Positions 49,255 to 63,332 of a stretch of DNA of 63,939 nt are shown here, piece after piece. A program made the position numbers and the translations under genes. The DNA is from Staphylococcus argensis. GTDB lineage: Bacteria > Bacillota > Bacilli > Staphylococcales > Staphylococcaceae. Under the pieces are notes generated by a model. It was not told the origin of the DNA, ran no database searches, and saw only the letters and a program-made list of their open reading frames with translations. Numbering within the stretch: the stretch's first letter is position 1; every line of letters begins with the position of its first letter. The stretch is taken from positions 1,814-65,752 of the forward strand of contig NZ_PPPX01000019.1 in the NCBI RefSeq assembly GCF_002902305.1. The letters are read 5' to 3'.

Positions 49255-50385
49255 ATGAAGAAGATAATGACGGTGTTTGGCACGAGACCAGAGGCCATAA
49301 AGATGGCACCTCTGATTCAAGCTTTAAAGAAAGAAGAAATGTTTGAGCCCATAGTTGTCGTAACTGCGCAACACCGTGAAATGTTAGATTCTGTATTGCA
49401 CAGCTTTCATATCGAACCGGATTACGATCTGAACATCATGAAACAAGGGCAGTCATTAACTGAGGTGACCTCACGTATCCTGACGCAACTTGATGGTGTC
49501 ATTAAAGAAGTGGAGCCAGATATGATACTCGTACATGGTGATACGATGTCGACCTTTGCAGGCAGTCTCGCAGCTTTATATAATCAAATTTCCATTGGAC
49601 ATGTGGAAGCTGGGTTGAGAACTTGGGACAAATACGCTCCGTTTCCAGAAGAGATGAACAGACAGATGGTCGGCGTGATGGCAGACTTGAACTTTGCTCC
49701 GACAGTAACAGCAGCAGAGAATCTTCGAGCAGAGCGTAAGCCTGAATCGTCCATTGTCGTAACTGGTAACACGGCTATTGATGCGATGGCTTATACAGTG
49801 CGTGAGGACTATGAATCTACAGTGATGAATCGACATCCGGGTCAACGTGTGATTTTGTTAACAGCCCATCGTCGTGAGAATATCGGGGAACCTATGCGAC
49901 ATATCTTTCAGGCAGTTAAAAACATCGTTGATGACTATTCTGACGTTACAGTTGTCTATCCGGTGCATAAGAACCCGAAAGTACGTGAGTTAGCAAACAA
50001 ATATTTAGGTCAACATGATCGGATAGAGTTAATCGAACCTTTAGAGGTTATCGATTTTCACAACTTTGCACAACAAGCGCATCTTATTCTTACTGACTCA
50101 GGTGGTGTGCAAGAAGAGGCACCATCACTAGGTAAACCTGTACTTGTCTTGAGGGATGCTACTGAGCGTCCAGAAGGAGTTGAGGCAGGTACGTTAAAAG
50201 TAGTAGGTACTGAAATGGATGACATCTACGAAGCAACAAAGGAACTACTTACTGACGAAGCGGTATATCGTTCAATGAGTGAAGCGTCCAATCCTTATGG
50301 TGATGGTCACGCTTCTGAAAGAATAGTAGGGCATATTAAATATTATTTAGGCTTATCAAAGACAAAACCGGAACCATTTCGTTAA
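49255..50385 (+). CDS. mnaA: UDP-N-acetylglucosamine 2-epimerase (non-hydrolysing)
   Basis: Interconverts UDP-GlcNAc and UDP-ManNAc, needed for the wall teichoic acid linkage unit. The 376-residue GT-B fold carries VFGTRPEAIKMAPL (residues 6-19), VHGDTMSTFAG, HVEAGLRT and the C-terminal LTDSGGVQEEAPSLGKPVL. The ATG at 49255 has TAGGAG eight bases upstream; an in-frame GTG three codons earlier is too close to it. Adjacent to atp, as in S. aureus. Confidence 0.96.
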   Translation: MKKIMTVFGTRPEAIKMAPLIQALKKEEMFEPIVVVTAQHREMLDSVLHSFHIEPDYDLNIMKQGQSLTEVTSRILTQLDGVIKEVEPDMILVHGDTMSTFAGSLAALYNQISIGHVEAGLRTWDKYAPFPEEMNRQMVGVMADLNFAPTVTAAENLRAERKPESSIVVTGNTAIDAMAYTVREDYESTVMNRHPGQRVILLTAHRRENIGEPMRHIFQAVKNIVDDYSDVTVVYPVHKNPKVRELANKYLGQHDRIELIEPLEVIDFHNFAQQAHLILTDSGGVQEEAPSLGKPVLVLRDATERPEGVEAGTLKVVGTEMDDIYEATKELLTDEAVYRSMSEASNPYGDGHASERIVGHIKYYLGLSKTKPEPFR

Positions 50386-50454
50386 TAATATGGCGGGAAA
50401 TGTGACAAAATCATGAATTTTTTAGGTGTTTTTAAGAGAAAAATTCTAATGGAA

Positions 50455-50483
50455 TTGACACATATTTCCCCCTATATTATTAT
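50455..50483 (+). promoter_or_regulatory. atp operon promoter
   Basis: A consensus -35 TTGACA (50455-50460) and -10 TATTAT (50478-50483) with a 17-base spacer, just before atpI. Confidence 0.75.
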
Positions 50484-50545
50484 TAAAACTATGTGAGTGG
50501 AACGGTTTTCAATGCGGACTTTTCGAGAGAAATGAGGCTCATAAT

Positions 50546-51648
<1,103 letters not shown>

Positions 51649-51655
51649 TATTTAA

Positions 51656-51904
<249 letters not shown>

Positions 51905-51999
51905 TTACAGTCAGTTAAAGGCGAAGTCAGCCGACTTTCGCCATTCATTTTTGTTTACAAGCATTACGCTATTATGAATGAAAGGAGTGTACTGAGGAA

Positions 52000-52521
52000 G
52001 TGACTGCGACTACAAACAGTTTCGTACTCGGTGCGACGCACGTCCCTCAGTGGGGTACTGTAATTGTAACGTTAATTACATTCGCAATCTTACTTGCCTT
52101 ACTGAAGAAATTTGCTTGGGGACCATTAAAAGAAGTAATGGACCAACGTGAACGCGATATCAACAAAGATATCGACGATGCAGAACAAGCAAAAGCTCGC
52201 GCACAAGAGTTAGAAGAAAGAAACCAACAAACACTTAAAGAAACTCAAGAAGAAGTACATCGTATTATTGAGGACGCTAAAGTCCAAGCACGTCAACAAC
52301 ATGAAGAAATTATTCATGAAGCGAACGTGCGAGCTAATGGTATGATTGAAACAGCACAAAATGAAATCAATAGTGAAAAAGAGCGTGCTTTAGCAGATAT
52401 TAACAATCAAGTATCAGAGCTTTCAGTTCTGATTGCGTCTAAAGTTCTTCAAAAAGAAATTTCTGAACAAGATCAGAAAGCATTAGTTGAAAAGTATATC
52501 AAAGAGGCAGGGGATAAATAA
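52000..52521 (+). CDS. atpF: F-type ATP synthase subunit b
   Basis: Peripheral stalk. One N-terminal membrane helix ([20 protein letters not shown], about residues 20-39) is followed by a long Glu/Gln/Arg-rich coiled coil. 173 residues as in S. aureus, with the same C-terminal [14 protein letters not shown]. The start is GTG, with AAGGAG 12 bases upstream. Its last base overlaps atpH. Confidence 0.97.
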   Translation: MTATTNSFVLGATHVPQWGTVIVTLITFAILLALLKKFAWGPLKEVMDQRERDINKDIDDAEQAKARAQELEERNQQTLKETQEEVHRIIEDAKVQARQQHEEIIHEANVRANGMIETAQNEINSEKERALADINNQVSELSVLIASKVLQKEISEQDQKALVEKYIKEAGDK

Positions 52522-53060
52522 TGGCTCAATTAGCAAAGAAATATGCCAAAGCCCTTTACGATGTCGCCCTTGATAAAGATATGCTTGAAGCAATTTACGA
52601 AGAATTTGCAACGATTGATCAAGCTGTTGAATCTTATGTCGACGCTTTGAGAGATTTAGACGAAGATCCTGCTAAGGATGTGCATCAAAGACGTAGATTC
52701 GTCACAAACGTATTCAAAGATGTGAACGACTATATTGAGAATATGCTCTACATACTAGCTGACAATCGTCACCTTAGTTATGTAGCAGACGTATTTAAAG
52801 TGTTCCAAGCACTTTACAATGAGCATCACAACCAAGATTTCGCAGAGATCGAGTCTGTATATCAATTATCAGAAGAAGAGATTGAACGTCTTTCTGATGT
52901 AATCAAACAACAAACAAATTTAGATCATCTCATCGTAACTAATCATGTTAATCCTTCTCTTATCGGTGGTATTAGAGCGAAAGTAAATACTAAAGTGATG
53001 GATGCAAGTGTACAGAATGATCTAAGAAAGCTAGAAAAGCAATTTACTAGAGTGAATTAA
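52521..53060 (+). CDS. atpH: F-type ATP synthase subunit delta
   Basis: Connects the top of F1 to the b stalk. 179 residues, all-helical N-terminus (AKKYAKALYDVALDK) and the C-terminal strand GGIRAKVNTKVMDASVQNDLRKL shared by delta/OSCP proteins. One base overlap with atpF indicates coupled translation. Confidence 0.97.
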   Translation: MAQLAKKYAKALYDVALDKDMLEAIYEEFATIDQAVESYVDALRDLDEDPAKDVHQRRRFVTNVFKDVNDYIENMLYILADNRHLSYVADVFKVFQALYNEHHNQDFAEIESVYQLSEEEIERLSDVIKQQTNLDHLIVTNHVNPSLIGGIRAKVNTKVMDASVQNDLRKLEKQFTRVN

Positions 53061-53083
53061 TAAACGAAGAAGGAGTGACATAG

Positions 53084-54592
<1,509 letters not shown>

Positions 54593-54608
54593 TTAACTTT
54601 GTGAATGA

Positions 54609-55490
<882 letters not shown>

Positions 55491-55508
55491 TAATTAAAGG
55501 AGGAATAA

Positions 55509-56924
<1,416 letters not shown>

Positions 56925-56944
56925 TATATTAGGAGGTATGGATG

Positions 56945-57349
56945 ATGAAAGCATTAAGCCTAAACATAGTCACTCCTAATGGTTCTGTTTATGAACGCGA
57001 AGATGTTGAACTTGCTGTCTTAAAGACAACAGCTGGTGAAATGGGTGTTATGCATGGACATATACCTACAGTTGCAGCACTTAATATTGGCCACGTCAAA
57101 GTAAACTTTGCGAATGGTTCAGAATACATTGCAGTAAGTGAAGGCTTTGTTGAAATTAGACAACACAAATTGTCTATTATCGTTCAAACTGCAGAGCCTG
57201 CTACTGAAATAGATGTAGCTAGAGCTGAATTAGCAAAATCTAGAGCAGAATCTCATTTGAGTAGTGAAGATGATAACAGCGACATCTATAGAGCGAAACG
57301 TGCTTTGAAACGTGCGAACAATAGAATTCGTGTCGCTAACATGCAATAA
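56945..57349 (+). CDS. atpC: F-type ATP synthase subunit epsilon
   Basis: Regulatory rotor subunit. The beta-sandwich (IVTPNGSVYEREDVELAVLKT, GEMGVMHGHIPTVAAL) is followed by a C-terminal helical hairpin that can inhibit hydrolysis. The second of two ATGs (56945, MKALSLN) gives 134 residues, as in S. aureus, and AGGAGG lies eight bases upstream. It is the last gene of the atp operon. Confidence 0.96.
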   Translation: MKALSLNIVTPNGSVYEREDVELAVLKTTAGEMGVMHGHIPTVAALNIGHVKVNFANGSEYIAVSEGFVEIRQHKLSIIVQTAEPATEIDVARAELAKSRAESHLSSEDDNSDIYRAKRALKRANNRIRVANMQ

Positions 57350-57355
57350 TATAGA

Positions 57356-57389
57356 AAAAGAAGTTCCTGTAATGGGAACTTCTTTTTTT
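57356..57389. terminator. atp operon terminator
   Basis: AGAAGTTCC and GGAACTTCT around a short TGTAATG loop, with seven T on the plus side and an A-rich left flank, so it may serve both converging genes. Confidence 0.85.
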
Positions 57390-57431
57390 GGTTTCTTGTC
57401 ATTGAGTTGTGTGTAAATGTACGTTTGATGA

Positions 57432-57791
57432 TTATTGATTTTCAAGCAATTCTTTTAAGATGACCGCTTGGTTATGTTCAGTGTCTTTCGCAGCGAAGAG
57501 AAGTAAGACGTCTTGTTTGCTTTCTTTAACAATTTGTTTCAATTCTTCAAATGCTTCTTTTTGATCATCGTTTTCTCTGAGCTCTTTTTCATATTTTTCT
57601 TTAAAAGCACCAAATAATTGCGGATCATGGTTGAACCATTTTCTTAAATCACTCGTTGGTGCCACCTCTTTAAGCCAATGATCTAAATTAGCATCTTCTT
57701 TCGATACACCTCGAGGCCAAACTCTGTCTGTGAGTACGCGTACTCCTTTGTCATCTTTGGCGTCGTAGATGCGTGCAATTTTAACAGCCAT
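57432..57791 (-). CDS. DUF488 family protein
   Basis: The 119-residue protein (MAVKIARIYDAKDDKGVRVLTDRVWPRGVSKEDANL in outline) has the DUF488 signature DRVWPRGVSKE and a C-terminal DVLLLFAAKDTEHNQAVIL. Function unknown; some relatives are linked to nucleotide or redox biology without proof. The start at 57791 follows GAGGTGATAA; the 44 codons upstream in the same frame lack family similarity. Confidence 0.9.
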   Translation of the reverse strand: MAVKIARIYDAKDDKGVRVLTDRVWPRGVSKEDANLDHWLKEVAPTSDLRKWFNHDPQLFGAFKEKYEKELRENDDQKEAFEELKQIVKESKQDVLLLFAAKDTEHNQAVILKELLENQ

Positions 57792-57975
57792 ATTTATCAC
57801 CTCACAATCATTATTACCTGAAACTGTAGGTTTAAACGCTCTATAGCTAAAGGGGGCTATCCCTAATGGTAAAATAGATATAATTAAATTAACTTTATAA
57901 GCAAATGTGTTGTATAAATACATATTCAGATTAATAATTTAAGTAGAGAGAAATAGAAATAAAGGAGTCTTTATA

Positions 57976-58410
57976 ATGTCTAACAGAATCAATTATGAAA
58001 AAGTGAGACCTGATAACATTAAAGTCATGTTTGAAATGGAAAAATTACTGGCAAGTAACGCTATCGATAAAGAATTACAAGAATTAATTAAAATTAGGGT
58101 GTCACAAATTAACGGCTGTGCATTCTGCTTGAACATGCACACTGATGATGCGCGGAAAATAGGTGTAGATGAAAAACGCATTTATCTACTTAACGCTTGG
58201 GATGACACAGATATTTATAGTGACAAAGAAAAAGCAGCATTAGAACTAGCCGAATCCGTTACTTTAATTTCCGAACGCAAAGTGCCTGACGAACTTTATG
58301 ATAAAGTAAGAACATACTATAGTGAAGAAGAATATACAGATTTAATCTTTATCATTGGTCAAATCAACACTTGGAACAGAATCTCCATTTCGATGGGCAA
58401 TAAAGCGTAA
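57976..58410 (+). CDS. AhpD-like carboxymuconolactone decarboxylase-family protein
   Basis: The 144 residues contain the AhpD-type redox motif NGCAFCLNMHTDDARKIG (about residues 47-64), with Cys-x-x-Cys and a His relay, and ELAESVTLISERKVPD. Such proteins act as alkylhydroperoxidase-like thiol enzymes, so a role in peroxide defence is likely but inferred. AAAGGAG ribosome site; monocistronic with its own terminator. Confidence 0.92.
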   Translation: MSNRINYEKVRPDNIKVMFEMEKLLASNAIDKELQELIKIRVSQINGCAFCLNMHTDDARKIGVDEKRIYLLNAWDDTDIYSDKEKAALELAESVTLISERKVPDELYDKVRTYYSEEEYTDLIFIIGQINTWNRISISMGNKA

Positions 58411-58431
58411 AATTTGTAGTTGAATCTCTAT

Positions 58432-58468
58432 ACTACCGAGCACACTTATCTGCTCGGTAGTTTCTTTA
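58432..58468 (+). terminator. Terminator after the AhpD-like gene
   Basis: ACTACCGAGC (58432-58441) pairs with GCTCGGTAGT (58452-58461), then TTCTTTATTT. Confidence 0.85.
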
Positions 58469-58613
58469 TTTATGTAGCATTACTTCACAAAATATTTATA
58501 ATCAATAATATTCTCCTTCAAAATTGCATGGTTGACTACCAACTTAGAAAGTATCATTTCGACGCACTTTCATGTACAATTATAGATAACGAATAGAGTA
58601 AGGAGCTTAAAAA

Positions 58614-58847
58614 ATGAATTTTTTGAGTCAATTCGCGATAATACATATTCTACTGCATGTAGTCTGTATTTGTGTTGCTTATTGGGCGATTCATTCGTTG
58701 CGATTGGATCAGATTTTTAAAAAAGGCTATCCACTCCAAGTACAGGTCGTCATGATATTTCTTGCGATATTATTGGGTACGGCAGTAAGTAACTTTATCG
58801 TCGACTTAATCCAATATTCAACGCAAATTAAATATTTATTGAATTGA
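58614..58847 (+). CDS. DUF1146-family small membrane protein (YwzB-like)
   Basis: The 77-residue protein has two membrane segments (FAIIHILLHVVCICVAYWAI, and VVMIFLAILLGTAVSNFIVDL) joined by LRLDQIFKKGYPLQ, a pattern shared with the DUF1146 proteins coded between atp and murA in staphylococci and bacilli. Function unknown. AAGGAGC precedes the ATG. Confidence 0.88.
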   Translation: MNFLSQFAIIHILLHVVCICVAYWAIHSLRLDQIFKKGYPLQVQVVMIFLAILLGTAVSNFIVDLIQYSTQIKYLLN

Positions 58848-59174
58848 TGTTAGACAAGGCTGATTACTTAAGTATTGAAGTAACATAGTTTCTTAATTTG
58901 ACTATTAAGAGAGAAATAGACCTTAAGAATGAAAGGCTTGGGCATCAAGGTTATAAATAATTGAGAAAGGGTATGCAATACAATGACGCGATGACGTCAT
59001 CAACCCTTGTGAACGAGCTCTAAACTTAGCGAAATACAGAGTTCAGTTGACGTCATCTCAGTTAAAGAAAGCAAATTAAATGAGTCTTTATCGGATAGAA
59101 TTGAGGGGAGAGGAAGCATCTTTAAGGTGGCTTCAACTATCCCATTGGAATCGGAATTAAGTGGAGGATTTAAG
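58848..59174 (+). other. Structured untranslated leader of murA
   Basis: No gene in 327 bases but two strong folds. First, GATGACGTCA plus AAC (about 58990-59004) pairs with GTTGACGTCATC (about 59046-59057), enclosing GAGCTCT/AGAGTTC. Second, GGATAG (59093-59098) pairs with CTATCC (59137-59142), enclosing GAAGC (59113-59117) with GCTTC (59130-59134). The second fold ends 33 bases before the murA start. No T run follows, so control, if any, would act on translation or RNA stability. Confidence 0.55.
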
Positions 59175-60440
59175 ATGGATAAGATAGTAATTAATGGTGG
59201 CAACACGTTGAGAGGAGAGGTGCAAGTATCTGGCGCAAAGAACGCAGTATTACCAGTGCTGACAGCTTCTCTTCTCGCTAGTAAAGGACAAAGCATCTTG
59301 CGTAACGTTCCAGCGCTAAGTGATGTGGAAACAATCAACAACGTGATTTCAACGTTGAACGCTGAGGTAACTTACGACAAGGATAGCGAAAGTGTGACTG
59401 TAGACGCGACGAAGACACTTAACGAAGAGGCACCTTATGAATATGTAAGTAAAATGCGTGCAAGCATACTCGTAATGGGACCATTATTGGCACGCCTTGG
59501 ACATGCGAAAGTAGCACTTCCAGGAGGCTGTGCGATTGGTTCTCGTCCAATAGAACAGCATATTAAAGGATTTGAAGAACTCGGTGCTGACATTCATATG
59601 GATGGTGGATTTATCTATGCCAATGCCAAAGATGGCTTGAAAGGTACGACTATTCACTTAGACTTCCCAAGTGTTGGCGCGACTCAGAACATCGTGATGG
59701 CTGCGTCATTAGCGCAAGGTAAGACAGTGATTGAGAACGTAGCACGCGAACCTGAAATTGTGGATTTAGCAAATTACATCAACGAAATGGGAGGTAACGT
59801 GGTCGGTGCAGGTACGGACACGATTACAATTAATGGTGTTGAAGCGTTACATGGTGTAGAACACGCCATTATCCCAGACCGCATCGAAGCAGGTACATTA
59901 CTCATTGCAGGTGCGATTACGCGTGGGGATATTCTCGTCAAAGGTGCAATTAAAGAACATATGACGAGTCTTGTTTACAAACTTGAAGAGATGGGCGTGA
60001 ATCTCGACTATCAAGATGATGCGATACGCGTATCTGCTGATGGCGATCTTAAGCCGGTAGATATTAAGACGCTACCTCATCCTGGATTCCCTACAGATAT
60101 GCAATCACAAATGATGGCCTTGCTTTTAACCGCAGAAGGTCATAAAGTAATTACAGAAACTGTCTTTGAGAACCGTTTCATGCACGTAGGTGAATTTAAG
60201 CGCATGAACGCCAATATTTCTGTAGAAGGACGTAGTGCGAAGCTTGAAGGCAAGAGTTATTTGCAAGGTGCGACAGTGAAAGCGACAGATTTAAGAGCTG
60301 CAGCTGCACTTATTCTCGCAGGTCTCGTTGCGGATGGAACGACACAAGTCACTGAGTTGAAACATCTTGACCGTGGCTATGTCGATTTACATGGTAAGTT
60401 GAAATCATTAGGTGCAGATATTCAACGCGTGAATGATTAA
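59175..60440 (+). CDS. murA: UDP-GlcNAc 1-carboxyvinyltransferase 1 (MurA/MurAA)
   Basis: Major enolpyruvyl transferase starting peptidoglycan synthesis. The 421 residues show [12 protein letters not shown] (catalytic Lys), the fosfomycin-reactive Cys in [17 protein letters not shown] (about residue 119), IPDRIEAGT and [13 protein letters not shown]. The start at 59175 (MDKIVINGG) has GTGGAGG upstream; the 16 preceding codons in frame overlap the leader fold. fabZ follows after 48 bases. Confidence 0.97.
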   Translation: MDKIVINGGNTLRGEVQVSGAKNAVLPVLTASLLASKGQSILRNVPALSDVETINNVISTLNAEVTYDKDSESVTVDATKTLNEEAPYEYVSKMRASILVMGPLLARLGHAKVALPGGCAIGSRPIEQHIKGFEELGADIHMDGGFIYANAKDGLKGTTIHLDFPSVGATQNIVMAASLAQGKTVIENVAREPEIVDLANYINEMGGNVVGAGTDTITINGVEALHGVEHAIIPDRIEAGTLLIAGAITRGDILVKGAIKEHMTSLVYKLEEMGVNLDYQDDAIRVSADGDLKPVDIKTLPHPGFPTDMQSQMMALLLTAEGHKVITETVFENRFMHVGEFKRMNANISVEGRSAKLEGKSYLQGATVKATDLRAAAALILAGLVADGTTQVTELKHLDRGYVDLHGKLKSLGADIQRVND

Positions 60441-60488
60441 ATGACAGTTCTTGGTAAAATGGATTAAGTTCAAATTGGAGGCAGATTT

Positions 60489-60929
60489 ATGGAAACGGTA
60501 TTCGATTACAATCAAATTAAAGAAATTATCCCACACAGACAACCTTTCTTGCTCATCGATCGAGTAGTTGAGTATGAAGCGGGACAACGTTGCGTGAGCA
60601 TTAAACAAGTTTCAGGTAATGAACCCTTCTTCCAAGGTCATTTCCCTGAATACGCGGTCATGCCTGGTGTCTTAATTACAGAGGCGTTAGCACAAACAGG
60701 TGCAGTAGCACTTTTAAACAACGAAGCGAATAAAGGTAAACTCGCTTTATTTGCAGGAATTGACAAATGTCGCTTTAAACGCCAAGTTACACCTGGTGAC
60801 ACATTAAGACTAGAAGTGGAAATTACTAAAATGAAAGGGCCAATTGGAAAAGGCTCAGCTAAAGCAACAGTAGATGGGGAGCTTGCATGTAGTTGTGAAC
60901 TCACATTTGCATTGCAAGATCCACAATAA
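60489..60929 (+). CDS. fabZ: 3-hydroxyacyl-ACP dehydratase FabZ
   Basis: Dehydrates beta-hydroxyacyl-ACP in fatty acid elongation. Hot-dog fold of 146 residues with [15 protein letters not shown], the catalytic His in [16 protein letters not shown] (about residue 54) and the Glu in [10 protein letters not shown] (about 68). Co-transcribed with murA, linking wall and membrane precursor supply. Confidence 0.97.
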   Translation: METVFDYNQIKEIIPHRQPFLLIDRVVEYEAGQRCVSIKQVSGNEPFFQGHFPEYAVMPGVLITEALAQTGAVALLNNEANKGKLALFAGIDKCRFKRQVTPGDTLRLEVEITKMKGPIGKGSAKATVDGELACSCELTFALQDPQ

Positions 60930-60942
60930 TAGAAGAAACGAG

Positions 60943-60984
60943 AAAAGCTCGTAGATGTATTGAATGCATCTACGAGCTTTTTAA
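60943..60984. terminator. Bidirectional terminator fabZ/ywpF
   Basis: AAAAGCTCGTAGATG (60943-60957) pairs perfectly with CATCTACGAGCTTTT (60967-60981). Confidence 0.9.
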
Positions 60985-61027
60985 TGTATAGAGATAACTG
61001 ATATTTAAGGGAGGTATATATGTGCGG

Positions 61028-61468
61028 TTACTTATTCGCACGTTCATCTTTAAGTTTCGGTTTCGATTTCATCATGCGATTAAAGGTCTTCTTCAATTCT
61101 TCGCCGGATAAACCTTCGTCTACGAGTTGCTCAAGTAAGCTTTCAGCGTAAACTTGACGCAACGTATAGATATGACATTCAAAGACTACAGAAATGGTCT
61201 TCTCTAGTTTCGTTATACGCTGAATCGTTGCATCAAAGAGTGCAGGGTCGTTAGATGGACGTGTAATTACTACACGGATATCAAGAAGACGACCTTCATC
61301 TTGATATTGTTTCATCGCTTCATAATGCGCATCAGAGATGACGATTTCAAGTAACCAACCTGTCCCTCTATTCTCTTTATTAATAATAACGCCATCTTCA
61401 AGTTCAAATTCAGTTAAACCGCCTTGTTCAGATACAATTTGAAAGCGGACAGCTTTGAAAGTCTTCAT
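61028..61468 (-). CDS. ywpF: YwpF-like protein
   Basis: The 146-residue cytoplasmic protein (MKTFKAVRFQIV, LEDGVIINKENRGTGWLLEI, FECHIYTLRQVYAESLLEQL) has the YwpF family layout and a basic C-terminus. Function unknown. It lies between fabZ and ssb, the same neighbourhood as in S. aureus and B. subtilis (ywpF-ywpH/ssbB region). Confidence 0.85.
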   Translation of the reverse strand: MKTFKAVRFQIVSEQGGLTEFELEDGVIINKENRGTGWLLEIVISDAHYEAMKQYQDEGRLLDIRVVITRPSNDPALFDATIQRITKLEKTISVVFECHIYTLRQVYAESLLEQLVDEGLSGEELKKTFNRMMKSKPKLKDERANK

Positions 61469-61660
61469 CGTCTCACATCCATTTAAAAAATTTTAAATAC
61501 TACGATTTCTTTCATTATACATACATTATAACTTATAAATTAATGCAACACGCAAATTTCGTCAATTACTTTAGAGAGAATTGACCGATTATCTCTAAAA
61601 CTGCACTTTGACTCTCGCTTAAGCTTTAGCATAAGATAAGTTTACCAAAGGAGGTGACAC

Positions 61661-62083
61661 ATGCTAAACAATATTACAGTAGTAGGGCGACTTACTAAAC
61701 ATCCTCAAATATATGATAAGGAAGGGAGGAAGAGAGCGACTTTCACTGTTGCAGTGGAACGCAATTATCGTGATAAGAACAATCAACCCATCGTTGACTT
61801 TTTATTCTGTAAAGCCTTTGGGAAACTAGCTGAGAATATTGAACACTATCTCAAGCAAGGTTCGCTCGTAGGCATTACCGGTCAATTACACTCAAGCAAA
61901 TACGAAAAAGAAAGCCAGACACATTTCATTTCCGAGATCAATATCGAATATATTAAGTTTATGTCATCACCCAAATCAGACAATACAGTCCAAACTCACA
62001 CTTCAAATATAGAATCATATAATCCATTTGATAATCTAGATCCTTTAACTATCAATCCAAATGAAGTTATTGAAATTGTTTAA
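61661..62083 (+). CDS. ssb: Second single-stranded DNA-binding protein (SsbB type)
   Basis: OB-fold protein of 140 residues: MLNNITVVGRLTKHPQIYDKEGRKR, DFLFCKAFGKLAENIEHYLKQGSLVGITGQL. The tail is short and ends NPNEVIEIV, so it lacks the acidic DDDLPF-type tip that recruits repair proteins in SsbA. In B. subtilis the short paralogue SsbB protects incoming DNA during transformation. AAAGGAGGTGA precedes the ATG. Confidence 0.93.
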   Translation: MLNNITVVGRLTKHPQIYDKEGRKRATFTVAVERNYRDKNNQPIVDFLFCKAFGKLAENIEHYLKQGSLVGITGQLHSSKYEKESQTHFISEINIEYIKFMSSPKSDNTVQTHTSNIESYNPFDNLDPLTINPNEVIEIV

Positions 62084-62255
62084 CGAACACAAACTAACTT
62101 TCTATTTCTCCTAAATTTATACTTTCATATGGCTACTTTCTATTGACCTTGTCCATTAATAGGAAGTAGCCGCTTAATATTTAGCTTAATTCCCCTTTGA
62201 CAACCTAATATTATACATACAAAGTGAGCTATTTTCGTGATAAAATATCAGACAA

Positions 62256-62272
62256 ATTACATGAATGTTACA
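62256..62272 (-). promoter_or_regulatory. WalR box (reverse orientation) upstream of sceD
   Basis: On the minus strand TGTAAC-N5-TGTAAT, fitting the WalR direct repeat TGTWAH-N5-TGTWAH. It lies about 210 bases from sceD, so its importance is less sure than that of the box at 62355. Confidence 0.5.
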
Positions 62273-62354
62273 TAGTAATACGTAAATTTATAGAAATGAG
62301 AACTGTCATGAAAGGAATTTAAGTAAAGCTTACTTTAATCCTAATAAAATTTAA

Positions 62355-62371
62355 TGTAATTATACTGTAAA
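62355..62371 (+). promoter_or_regulatory. WalR box of sceD
   Basis: TGTAAT-TATAC-TGTAAA is a perfect match to the WalR (YycF) consensus TGTWAH-N5-TGTWAH. sceD and isaA are known WalKR targets in S. aureus. No gene was found in 62084-62481 apart from these sites and the promoter area. Confidence 0.75.
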
Positions 62372-62481
62372 GAAGTACGTGTTTTTTTTATTTCACTGTA
62401 ACCTACGAGGCGAATATGGATGTTATAGTAGTAATTGCAAATTAATCATAAAACTAATTACCTTATAGGAGGATTTTTATA

Positions 62482-63222
62482 ATGAAAAAAACATTAATTG
62501 CTTCAACAGTAGCAGTAGGATTAGGAGTAACAGGCGTAGCGGGTGGACATCACTCAGCAGACGCAGCTGAACAAGGAGTTAACAAAGCAGAATTAGCTGA
62601 CTTAGCTCAACATAACCCACAACAATTAAACGAAAGCCCTGTACAAGAGGGTTCATATAACTATGACTTTAATTACAATGGTGCTCATTACCACTTCGAA
62701 TCAAATGGTTCAACTTGGAGCTGGAGCTGGAATGGATACGGTGAAGCAGCTCAACAAGACAACACTCAAGAAGAAGCAGCAACTACTAGCAACGTAAACA
62801 CTCAACAAGTTTCAACTCAACAACAACCTAAACAACAACAAGCTCCACAAACAGCTCAAACTCAACAACCTAAACAACAACAAGCTCCACAAACAGCTCA
62901 AACTCAACAACCTAAACAAGAATCAACTACACAAGCTCAACCAAAACAACAATCAACTTCATCTAAAGGTTCAAGCGCTGGTACACCAGCAGGTATGGAA
63001 GGCATCGTTCAACGTGAATCAGGCGGTGACCCAACTGCAGTAAACCCATCAAGTGGTGCAGCAGGTAAATACCAATTCTTACAAAGCACATGGGATAGCG
63101 TAGCACCTTCTCAATACCAAGGTGTTTCTCCTGCTAAAGTACCTGAACATGTACAAGACCAAGTAGCTAATAAATTATGGAATGGTGGATCAGGTGCAAG
63201 CCACTGGGCTCCAACTGTATAA
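62482..63222 (+). CDS. sceD: SceD-like secreted lytic transglycosylase
   Basis: Exported autolysin that cleaves peptidoglycan glycan strands and helps daughter-cell separation. Signal peptide [21 protein letters not shown] with cleavage near ADAAEQ. A conserved N-terminal segment ([22 protein letters not shown] in outline) is followed by a Gln/Pro/Thr linker (about 95-165) with a 14-residue tandem repeat, and a C-terminal goose-lysozyme-like domain with catalytic Glu in [14 protein letters not shown] and [14 protein letters not shown]. 246 residues. Strong TAGGAGG. Regulation by WalKR is likely. Confidence 0.96.
   Translation: MKKTLIASTVAVGLGVTGVAGGHHSADAAEQGVNKAELADLAQHNPQQLNESPVQEGSYNYDFNYNGAHYHFESNGSTWSWSWNGYGEAAQQDNTQEEAATTSNVNTQQVSTQQQPKQQQAPQTAQTQQPKQQQAPQTAQTQQPKQESTTQAQPKQQSTSSKGSSAGTPAGMEGIVQRESGGDPTAVNPSSGAAGKYQFLQSTWDSVAPSQYQGVSPAKVPEHVQDQVANKLWNGGSGASHWAPTV
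62821..62920 (+). repeat. 42-base tandem repeat inside sceD
   Basis: Two perfect copies (62821-62862 and 62863-62904) and the first 16 bases of a third. Each unit encodes [14 protein letters not shown] in the flexible linker. Perfect identity at DNA level suggests a recent duplication and possible length variation between strains. Confidence 0.9.
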
Positions 63223-63236
63223 TTTAGCTGAATCTG

Positions 63237-63268
63237 GCTGGAAGGATTATTCCTTCCAGCATTTTTTA
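63237..63268 (+). terminator. sceD terminator
   Basis: GCTGGAAGGA (63237-63246) pairs with TCCTTCCAGC (63251-63260), then ATTTTTT. Confidence 0.9.
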
Positions 63269-63279
63269 TTATATAGTTA

Positions 63280-63316
63280 ATAGAAAAAGCGATTATGCCT
63301 AAACGCATAATCGCTT
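63280..63316 (-). terminator. Terminator of the LysM-CHAP gene
   Basis: AAGCGATTATGC (63287-63298) and GCATAATCGCTT (63305-63316); on the minus strand the stem is followed by TTTTTCTATTAA. Confidence 0.8.
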
Positions 63317-63332
63317 ATTATTATTTCATAAT

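Noticed and set aside
59101..59142. T-box riboswitch ahead of murA (AAGGTGGCTTCA)
   Set aside because: The GGTGG resembles the T-box core, but the ACCGCG half and a stem I are missing and murA is not an amino-acid gene.
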